Shown here piece by piece: positions 7,097 to 12,777 of a stretch of DNA of 15,015 nt (positions within the stretch are counted from its first letter, which is position 1; every line of letters starts with the position of its first letter). A program made the translations under genes and the position numbers. The notes below the pieces were generated by a model that saw only the letters and a program-made list of their open reading frames with translations, searched no databases and was not told where the DNA came from. This DNA comes from Candidatus Eiseniibacteriota bacterium. GTDB taxonomy: Bacteria; Eisenbacteria; RBG-16-71-46. The stretch covers positions 11,036 to 26,050 of the forward strand of contig VBPB01000116.1 in assembly GCA_005893365.1 (NCBI GenBank), written 5' to 3'.

Positions 7097-8152
7097 GTGA
7101 CGCTGGCCCCCCCGCCCGCCCTCGTGCCGCTCATCGCTGTCGCCCCGGTCGCCATCGTCCTGTCGCTGATCATCACCCCGATCGCGACCCGCCTCGCTTG
7201 GGCGCTCGGGTACCTCGACCATCCCGAGGCGCGCAAGCTCCACACCTCGGCCACGGCCCTGCTCGGCGGCCTGGGGATCTTAGTCGCCGCCGTCCTCGCC
7301 GCGCTGGCCGGGGGGATCCTTCACCTCGACCGCTGGCCCGTCCGGGAATACCCGCTCCTCAGCGGCGCCATGGTCGCCCTCCTCATCGGCCTGTGGGACG
7401 ACCGCTTCGGCATGCACCCGCTGCTCAAGCTCATCGGGCAGGGGCTCGCGGTCGTGCTCTTCCTCGCGTCGGGGGCCATCCCCGACTTCCACGTCGGGCC
7501 CCTCTTCAACGTCGGGGCGACGGTGCTGGTGACGGTCGCGCTGATGAACGCCACCAACTTCCTCGACAACATGAACGGGATGGTGGGGGGCCTGTCGGCC
7601 ATCGCGCTCACCGCCTTCGCCTGGGGCTCCGCCTCGCGGGGTGCCACCAACGTGGCCGTGGTGCAACTGGCGCTGGCAGGGGCCTGCGCCGGATTCCTAC
7701 CCTACAACTTCCCGCGCGCCCGGATCTTCCTGGGCGACGCGGGCAGCCTGTTTCTGGGGTATAGTCTCGCCGCTTCCGCGGCCCTGGCCTTCATGGGTGG
7801 GCCGCAGGGGTGGGGCCAGATCGGGCCGGTCATCGTGCTCGGCTACCCCGCGTTCGACATGATCTTCGTCGTGGCCACCCGCCGTCGTGAAGGCCGCAAG
7901 GTCTCTCAGGGCGGCAAGGACCACACCAACCATCGACTTGCGAGCCTGATCAAATGTCCGAAGAGAACCGTACTCCTCCTGTGGCTGCTTGGGGCCGTCC
8001 TCTCCGCAAGCGGTCTCGCGGTCCAAAGCCTGAATCGGCCGCTCCCGGCACTCCTGATGTCGGCCCTGTGGCTGGGCCTCTTCCTGATGGCGGGCCGGCG
8101 ACTATCATCCGTGCCCATCGAGACGAGTCCGCCCCCGCCCACGAAGTCCTAG
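7097..8152 (+). CDS. WecA/TagO/MraY-family polyprenyl-phosphate sugar-1-phosphate transferase
   Basis: A 351-residue multi-span membrane protein of the MraY-like family. These enzymes transfer a sugar-1-phosphate (often GlcNAc-1-P) from a UDP-sugar to undecaprenyl phosphate at the inner face of the membrane. Hydrophobic segments alternate through the whole length. Family signatures are DHPEARKLHT (41-50), the DD pair in GLWDDRF (101-102), NATNFLDNMNG (151-161, catalytic-type D157), FLGDAGSLFLG (211-221) and the cytoplasmic KDHTNHRL (274-281). The loop reads DNMNG where many relatives have DNMDG or DGIDG. Start is GTG at 7097 without a clear Shine-Dalgarno; GTG at 7124 is an in-frame alternative. 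MurNAc-pentapeptide transferase is less likely than a polysaccharide initiator, because the neighbours are sugar genes and no mur genes are present. Confidence 0.87.
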   Translation: MTLAPPPALVPLIAVAPVAIVLSLIITPIATRLAWALGYLDHPEARKLHTSATALLGGLGILVAAVLAALAGGILHLDRWPVREYPLLSGAMVALLIGLWDDRFGMHPLLKLIGQGLAVVLFLASGAIPDFHVGPLFNVGATVLVTVALMNATNFLDNMNGMVGGLSAIALTAFAWGSASRGATNVAVVQLALAGACAGFLPYNFPRARIFLGDAGSLFLGYSLAASAALAFMGGPQGWGQIGPVIVLGYPAFDMIFVVATRRREGRKVSQGGKDHTNHRLASLIKCPKRTVLLLWLLGAVLSASGLAVQSLNRPLPALLMSALWLGLFLMAGRRLSSVPIETSPPPPTKS

Positions 8153-8211
8153 GGGCCCCGAAGCCGCGCGCGCCCCGCTCGCGTGGCAGCGCCGACGAGA
8201 TCGATACCCGG

Positions 8212-8442
8212 TTGCGCGACCTGGTCGCCATGATGGCGCGCGGGATCGTGGACCGCCCCGACGCGGTCCGGGTGGACATCATCGAGCCCGGGACGGACGC
8301 CCTGCTCGAACTGAGCGTGGACCCCGACGACCTCGGGCACGTGATCGGCCGGCAGGGTCGGACCGCGCGGGCGCTGCGTCAGGCGCTGGGCGCGGCCGCC
8401 GCGAAGCAGGACCGCCAGGCGGGCCTCGAGATCGCCGACTGA
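8212..8442 (+). CDS. khpA: KhpA-like KH-domain RNA-binding protein
   Basis: A single KH domain with the GXXG loop GRQG at residues 46-49 in LGHVIGRQGRTARALRQAL, followed by AAAAKQ. This is the pattern of KhpA (YlqC), a small RNA chaperone that partners KhpB in many bacteria and is usually about 75-80 residues. Starting at TTG 8212 gives 76 residues with the family's typical beginning ((M)RDLVAMMARGIVDRPDAV), 59 nt after the preceding stop. The frame stays open back to an ATG at 7954, but that start would overlap the membrane transferase by 199 nt and add a proline/arginine-rich stretch unlike KhpA. The ATG at 8230 would cut into the domain. No strong ribosome binding site precedes TTG, so the start is uncertain. 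It sits upstream of rimM and trmD, the classic order. Confidence 0.82.
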   Translation: MRDLVAMMARGIVDRPDAVRVDIIEPGTDALLELSVDPDDLGHVIGRQGRTARALRQALGAAAAKQDRQAGLEIAD

Positions 8443-8468
8443 CCTCTCCCCGCGCCGCGAACGCGGAG

Positions 8469-8978
8469 ATGGACCTGATCGAGGTCGGCCGGCTGGGCCG
8501 TCCCCACGGTCTGGAGGGTGAGCTGGGGCTGGACCTCTGCTCGCTGACGGCCCTCGAGCTCCACGCGGTGAAGTCGTTCGTCTGGAAGGCCGCCCACGGC
8601 GCGACGCGCACGCTGACGCTCGTCACCGCGCGCCCGGCCAATCGGCGCATGCTGGTGCGCTTCGCCGAGGCCCCCGTCCGCGCCGCCGCGGCCGCGCTCA
8701 CCAACGGCCGCCTGTACGCCGAGCGCGAGCGCCTGCCCGATCCCGGGCCGGGCATGGCGTACAGCTTCCAGCTCATCGGCATGGAGGTCGTCACCGAGGA
8801 CGGCCGCACCCTCGGCACGCTGGCCGAGATCTGGCCCAGCCCCGCCCACCCGGTGCTCGTCGTGCGCGGCGAGAAGGAGATCCTCGTCCCGGCCGTCCCC
8901 GAGTTCGTGAAAGCCGTGAGCGTCGAGGACCGCCGCATCACCGTGCACCTGCTGCCCGGGATGGAAGACGGCGGCTAG
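8469..8978 (+). CDS. rimM: 16S rRNA processing/30S maturation factor RimM
   Basis: A 169-residue protein of usual RimM length. It begins with the conserved EVGRLGRPHGLEGEL (5-19) of the N-terminal beta-barrel. ANRRMLVRFAEAPVRAAAAALTNG follows, and the C-terminal PRC-barrel region has SFQLIGMEV, EDGRTLGTL and the typical ending ILVPAVPEFVKAVSVEDRRI-HLLPGM. RimM binds ribosomal protein S19 and assists 30S head maturation in the cytoplasm. The ATG at 8469 is 26 nt after the khpA stop with a weak GGAG very close to it. The khpA-rimM-trmD order is conserved in many bacteria. Here rpsP is absent upstream, and a 435-nt repeat-filled gap separates rimM from trmD, although they are normally nearly adjacent. 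Confidence 0.93.
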   Translation: MDLIEVGRLGRPHGLEGELGLDLCSLTALELHAVKSFVWKAAHGATRTLTLVTARPANRRMLVRFAEAPVRAAAAALTNGRLYAERERLPDPGPGMAYSFQLIGMEVVTEDGRTLGTLAEIWPSPAHPVLVVRGEKEILVPAVPEFVKAVSVEDRRITVHLLPGMEDGG

Positions 8979-9074
8979 AAGAAGGCCCGGAGGAAGGCCA
9001 GGGGAAGCCAGAACAAGCCAATAGGGAAGAAGCGTGTCAGCGCTCCGACCGAGGCACCGCGCCCGTGAAGCGAG

Positions 9075-9205
9075 CCGCCTCCGGAGACCGACACTCGGCA
9101 CGCCGCGCCGGTGAGGCCGGGCCACCTGAGACCATGCTCGGCACCCCGCGCCGGTGGGGCAGGGCCACCGGAGACCATGCTCGGCACGCCGCGTCGGTGG
9201 GGCGG
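9075..9205. repeat. 43-bp tandem repeat array (about three units)
   Basis: CTCGGCAC recurs at 9094, 9137 and 9180, exactly 43 nt apart, and the whole period is repeated with few changes (CCGGAGACC / CCTGAGACC / CCGGAGACC before it, CGCGCCGGTG / CGCGCCGGTG / CGCGTCGGTG after it). The middle unit contains a hairpin CCGGTGG (9151-9157) with CCACCGG (9165-9171). The third unit runs directly into the left arm of the palindromic element at 9188, so the array looks like repeated copies of that arm plus flank. The segment before it (8979-9074) is less GC-rich and shows GAAGGCC repeats but no gene. Confidence 0.8.
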
Positions 9206-9332
9206 GGGCGCGCAGGGAGACTCCGCAGACCCGCGCAGCCGGGAGGCGGAGCGGGTCGAGGACAAGCGAAGGCTTCGCCAGGACGGCGAAGCCGAGCGGT
9301 CTCCCGGAGCGCTCCCGCCCCATCGACGCGGC
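9188..9332. repeat. Branched palindromic repeat element, copy 1 (upstream of trmD)
   Basis: The outer arms 9188-9211 and 9309-9332 pair over 24 positions, with two of the pairs G-U. Inside is a 3-nt by 3-nt internal loop, then a perfect 7-bp stem GGGAGAC (9215-9221) with GTCTCCC (9299-9305). That stem encloses two hairpins: GACCCGC (9228-9234) with GCGGGTC (9251-9257), and GGCTTCGCC (9271-9279) with GGCGAAGCC (9285-9293). The core 9195-9325 (131 bp) is nearly identical to 10205-10336. There is no transposase and no convincing target-site duplication. It ends about 80 nt before the trmD start; 9333-9413 shows nothing else recognisable. Confidence 0.85.
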
Positions 9333-9413
9333 CGCCCGCCCGTAGAGGGTTCCCCGGCAGGAGCGCCTTCTCCCGCACTCGCCTCCACGCGTCGCTTCCT
9401 CTAGTCTGCCCGC

Positions 9414-10178
9414 GTGCGCATCTCCATCCTCACCATCTTCCCCGAGATGTTCCCCGCCGCCCTGGCCGAGGGGATGATCCGTGCCGCGCGCGAGAAGGGC
9501 TCGCTCGCGGTCGCGGCCGTGCCGCTGCGCGACTTCACCGACGACGCGCACCGGACCACCGACGACTATCCGTTCGGCGGCGGCGTCGGCATGATCATGA
9601 AGATCGATCCCATCGCCCGCGCGCTCGACTCCCTCGCCGTCGGCACGCGCGCGGGCCGGCCGCCCGGGACGCGCGTCGTCCTGCTCTCGCCGCAGGGCCG
9701 CGCCTTCGCCCAGCCGACGGCGATCGCCTACGCCCGGCTCGAGCATCTCGTGCTGGTCTGCGGCCGCTACAAGGGCGTGGACGAGCGCGTGAGCGACCAC
9801 CTCATCGATGACGAGCTGTCGCTGGGCGACTTCGTCCTCTCGGGCGGCGAGCCGGCGGCGCTGTGCGTCGTGGACGCCGTGGCGCGGCTCCTGCCGGGCG
9901 TGGTCGGGGACTTCGATTCGGTCGAGAGCGACTCCTTCCATTCCGGACTCCTGGACGCCCCGTACTACACCCGCCCCGCCGAGTATCAGGGCTGGCCCGT
10001 GCCCGAGGTCTTGCTCTCCGGCAACCACGCCGCGATCACCCGGTGGCGGCGGGAGCAGTCGCTGCGCCGCACCTTCGAGCGCCGTCCCGAGCTGCTGCAG
10101 AGCGCCGATCTCTCCGCCGAGGACCGCCGCTTCCTGCGCACCCTCGAGCACGAGGGCACCGCGCGCGGAGGCCGGTGA
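9414..10178 (+). CDS. trmD: tRNA (guanine37-N1)-methyltransferase TrmD
   Basis: A 254-residue SPOUT-family methyltransferase that makes m1G37 in tRNAs to prevent +1 frameshifting, using SAM bound in a trefoil knot. Visible signatures are the start MRISILTIFPEMF, TDDYPFGGGVGMIMK (49-63), LLSPQGRAF (90-98), LVCGRYKGVDERV (114-126), LSLGDFVLSGGE (135-146) and LLDAPYYTRPAEYQG with the catalytic-type D181. Length is normal. The residue before GVDER is K120, where the E. coli and Haemophilus enzymes have glutamate (CGRYEG). GTG at 9414 is chosen because it begins exactly at the conserved N-terminus, though no clear ribosome binding site precedes it. The stop overlaps the GTG start of the ligase-like gene (GTGA). 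Direct copies of a palindromic repeat flank the gene on both sides. rplS, the usual next gene, is absent. Confidence 0.95.
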   Translation: MRISILTIFPEMFPAALAEGMIRAAREKGSLAVAAVPLRDFTDDAHRTTDDYPFGGGVGMIMKIDPIARALDSLAVGTRAGRPPGTRVVLLSPQGRAFAQPTAIAYARLEHLVLVCGRYKGVDERVSDHLIDDELSLGDFVLSGGEPAALCVVDAVARLLPGVVGDFDSVESDSFHSGLLDAPYYTRPAEYQGWPVPEVLLSGNHAAITRWRREQSLRRTFERRPELLQSADLSAEDRRFLRTLEHEGTARGGR

Positions 10179-11590
10179 CCCCCGCGCGGCCGGACCCGCG
10201 GTGGCGGTGGGACGGGGGCGCGTCGGGGGACTCCGCAGACCCGCGCAGCGGGGAGGCGGAGCGGGTCGAGGACCAAGCGAAGGCTTCGCCAGGATGGCGA
10301 AGCCGAGCGGTCCCCCAGAGCGCCCCCGTCCCACCGACTGCGCACGGTCCAGGCACGGCGCCCCCCCCCGCCCGCACTCGGCTCGACCGCCTCGCCGGCT
10401 GGAGCTTCGTGGTGTACGCCGCCGCCCTGCCGGTGGCGATGGCGCCGATGAACCTCGCCGCCGGCCTGTGCGCGCTCGCCACCGTCGCCGTGTGGCTCGC
10501 GCGCCCCGGCCCGCGGTGGGCGAGGAATCCGACCGACCTGCCGGCCCTGGCCTGGCTCGCCGCGATGGTGATCGCCACCCTCGGCTCCCAAGACCCCGCG
10601 GCCAGCGCCGCCCGGCTCAGCCGCGGGCTGATCCCGCTCATCACCGGCGTCGCCGCCTGGCACGCGCGCGACGGGCGGCGCGGGCGGGCGGCACTCGCGG
10701 CCCTGCTCGCGAGCACCGGCATCGCCGCCCTCATCGGCTGCGGGCGCTTCCTCGCCGCCGGCGGTCGCTTCCCGGCGCGCGCCATCGGCTTCGGCGGCTC
10801 GTGGATGACCTTCGGCCTTGAGACCATGCTGCTCGTGAGCCTCGGCGTGGGCCTCGCCATCACCACGCGCGGGCGCTGGCGCCTCGCCGCCCTCGCGGCC
10901 AGCCTGGCCGGGGCCGCCGGGCTCGTCACCAGCTTCACGCGCAGCGCCTGGCTCGGGCTCGCGGCCGCACTCGCGGTGATGGTCGGGCTGCGCCGGCCGC
11001 GGTGGCTGCTGGTGCTGGGACTGGCCCTCGCGGCCGGTGCGATCCTGCCCGGGGACCTCGGGGACCGCCTGCGCAGCGCCTTCGACCCCGGACACCCCTC
11101 CAACGTCGAGCGCACGATGATGTGGGAGTCGGGCGTCCACGTGTTCCGCGACCACCCATGGATCGGCGCCGGACTCCAGAACCTCCGGCCGCTACTCGAG
11201 CAGTATCGCTCGCCGCTGGCGACCGAGCATCCCGCCCACGTCCACGACAGCTACCTCCAGGTCGCGATCTCCACCGGGCTCGTCGGCCTCGCGGCGTTCC
11301 TCGCGCTGTGCGTGGCGCTCGTCCGCACGGCGGGCGCGGGATTCCTGGGGTTGCGCCGCGCCGCCGGGGTGGGCGCGGGGGTCCGGCTCGGCGTCACCGG
11401 TGGGGTGGTCGGCTTTCTGGTGGGCGCCCTGTTCGATCATGCGTTCGGCGACCTGATGCTGACCTTCCTGCTCTTCACCCTCGTCGGACTCGCCTGGGCC
11501 GCGCACGGCTGGGACGACGCGGCGTCGCCGGCGACCACGCCCGCGTCCCCGGCCGCCGCGCGTCCAGACGCGATGGCCGGCCCGACATGA
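10175..11590 (+). CDS. O-antigen ligase/polymerase-like (Wzy_C family) membrane protein with repeat-derived N-terminal extension
   Basis: A multi-span membrane protein of about 471 residues. Roughly ten hydrophobic segments run from residue 75 onward. TSFTRSAWLGLAAALAV in the middle and the large extracytoplasmic loop HPAHVHDSYLQVAISTGLVG match the O-antigen ligase/polymerase family (WaaL, Wzy). These join or polymerise lipid-linked glycans at the outer face of the inner membrane. GTG at 10175 overlaps the trmD stop (GTGA); later in-frame starts (GTG 10409, ATG 10439) fall inside the first membrane segment. With the 10175 start, residues 11-54 are encoded by the 132-bp palindromic element, a hydrophilic tail in front of LDRLAGWSFVVYAAALPVAM. 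The 3' end overlaps the glycosyltransferase ATG by 4 nt. Ligase and polymerase cannot be told apart here. The start is the weak point. Confidence 0.8.
   Translation: MTPARPDPRWRWDGGASGDSADPRSGEAERVEDQAKASPGWRSRAVPQSAPVPPTAHGPGTAPPPARTRLDRLAGWSFVVYAAALPVAMAPMNLAAGLCALATVAVWLARPGPRWARNPTDLPALAWLAAMVIATLGSQDPAASAARLSRGLIPLITGVAAWHARDGRRGRAALAALLASTGIAALIGCGRFLAAGGRFPARAIGFGGSWMTFGLETMLLVSLGVGLAITTRGRWRLAALAASLAGAAGLVTSFTRSAWLGLAAALAVMVGLRRPRWLLVLGLALAAGAILPGDLGDRLRSAFDPGHPSNVERTMMWESGVHVFRDHPWIGAGLQNLRPLLEQYRSPLATEHPAHVHDSYLQVAISTGLVGLAAFLALCVALVRTAGAGFLGLRRAAGVGAGVRLGVTGGVVGFLVGALFDHAFGDLMLTFLLFTLVGLAWAAHGWDDAASPATTPASPAAARPDAMAGPT
10205..10336. repeat. Branched palindromic repeat element, copy 2 (downstream of trmD, inside the ligase-like ORF)
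   Basis: Outer arms CGGTGGGACGGGGGCGC (10205-10221) and GCGCCCCCGTCCCACCG (10320-10336) pair perfectly over 17 bp. The inner stem GGGGGAC (10225-10231) with GTCCCCC (10310-10316) encloses hairpins GACCCGC (10238-10244)/GCGGGTC (10261-10267) and GGCTTCGCCA (10282-10291)/TGGCGAAGCC (10295-10304). It has the same orientation as copy 1, about 1 kb away. Two base pairs differ from copy 1 by changes on both sides. Its length is exactly 44 codons and it has no stop in the frame of the ligase-like gene. Confidence 0.87.
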
Positions 11591-12777
11591 AGGTGGCGCT
11601 GGTCCACGACTGGCTCACCGGGATGCGCGGTGGCGAGCGGATGCTCGAGCGGCTGGCCGCCCTGTTCCCCGAGGCCCCGATCTGCACGCTGGTGTGGAAC
11701 CGCGGCTCGGTGTCGCCGGCCATCGAATCGCATCCCATCCGCACCTCGTTCCTGCAACGCATGCCGGGCGTGGCCGGCCGCTATCGCTGGTACCTGCCGC
11801 TCTTCCCCCGGGCGATCGAGCGGTTCGAGCTGATCGGCTTCGACGCGGTCATCTCGTCGAGCCACGCGGTGGCGCACGGCGTGCGCACGCCGCCGGGCAC
11901 CTTCCATCTGAGCTACATCCACACGCCGATGCGCTACGTGTGGGACCTGGAGCAGGACTACTTCCCGCCGGGGCGTTTCCCGTGGCCGCTCTCGTGGTAC
12001 GTGCGGCGCACCTGTGAACGGCTGCGCGCCTGGGACGTGGAGACCAGCCGCCGCCCGCACGCGCTGGTCACCAACTCGGCGCACGTCCAAGGCCGCATCG
12101 CGCGGCACTATCGGCGCGAGGCCGAGGTGGTCTACGGGCCCGCGGACCTGTCGCGCTTCACGCCCGCGACCGGCCCGCGCACGTACGACCTGGTGGTCGG
12201 CGCCTTCGCCCCCAACAAACGCGTGAACCTGGCCATCGCGGCGGCGCGCGCACTGGACCGTCCGCTGCAGGTGGCGGGGAGCGGTCCGGGCGAGGCGGCC
12301 CTGCGCCGCGCCGCCGGCCCGCGCACGCGCTTCCTCGGCTGGGTGAGCGACGGCGAGCTGGCGCGGCTCTACGCCGGCGCCCGGGCGCTCATCTTCCCGG
12401 GCGAGGAGGACTTCGGCCTCACGCCGATCGAGGCGATGGCGAGCGGCTGCCCGGTCGTGGCCCTGGCGCGCGGCGGAGCGCTCGAGACGGTGGGGCGCGG
12501 CGCCGACGCGGCGACGCTCGCGCGCGTGCGCGAGGGCGGCGTGGCCCGGGTCCCGGGCGGCGTGCTGTTCGGCACGCCGACGGTCGCGGGCCTCACCGAA
12601 GCCCTGCGGCTGCTCGATGGCGAGCGCTTCGCCCCCGACACGCTGCGCGCGCAGGCGGTGCCGTTCGACGCGCCGGCGTTCGACCGGCGCTTCCGCGCGG
12701 CCTTCGATCGCGCGTACGGCGCGTGGAAGGCCCGCCCCCGGGAGAGGTCCGGGCCTCAGGCCTCCGTCTCGCCATGA
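11587..12777 (+). CDS. GT4-family glycosyltransferase
   Basis: A 396-residue GT-B glycosyltransferase with no membrane span; it acts at the cytoplasmic face. The N-terminal half begins MKVALVHDWLTGMRGGERML, with the glycine-rich acceptor loop, and carries SSHAVAHGVRTPPGTFHLSYIHTPMRYVWD (about 91-120), a pattern seen in WbaZ-like mannosyltransferases. The C-terminal donor domain has GAFAPNKRVNLAI (205-217), FLGWVSDGEL and the E-x7-E motif E274 to E282 in GEEDFGLTPIEAMASGCPVV, followed by GGALETV. Start is ATG at 11587 in an ATGA overlap with the ligase-like gene, and the stop overlaps the flippase ATG in the same way, so the three genes are probably translated in a coupled manner. Donor sugar is unknown; mannose is only a guess from the WbaZ-like motif. 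Confidence 0.88.
   Translation: MKVALVHDWLTGMRGGERMLERLAALFPEAPICTLVWNRGSVSPAIESHPIRTSFLQRMPGVAGRYRWYLPLFPRAIERFELIGFDAVISSSHAVAHGVRTPPGTFHLSYIHTPMRYVWDLEQDYFPPGRFPWPLSWYVRRTCERLRAWDVETSRRPHALVTNSAHVQGRIARHYRREAEVVYGPADLSRFTPATGPRTYDLVVGAFAPNKRVNLAIAAARALDRPLQVAGSGPGEAALRRAAGPRTRFLGWVSDGELARLYAGARALIFPGEEDFGLTPIEAMASGCPVVALARGGALETVGRGADAATLARVREGGVARVPGGVLFGTPTVAGLTEALRLLDGERFAPDTLRAQAVPFDAPAFDRRFRAAFDRAYGAWKARPRERSGPQASVSP

Noticed and set aside
9075..9205. Possible CRISPR array
   Set aside because: The 43-bp units are contiguous with no variable spacers, and no cas gene is nearby.
8379..10334. Minus-strand open frame of 651 codons across rimM, the repeats and trmD
   Set aside because: It is antisense to two well-supported genes and reads through both repeat copies; the translated protein has no domain character outside the repeat-derived segments.
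9188..10336. Composite transposon carrying trmD
   Set aside because: The two repeats are direct copies, contain no transposase gene and show no convincing target-site duplication; trmD is in its normal order after rimM.
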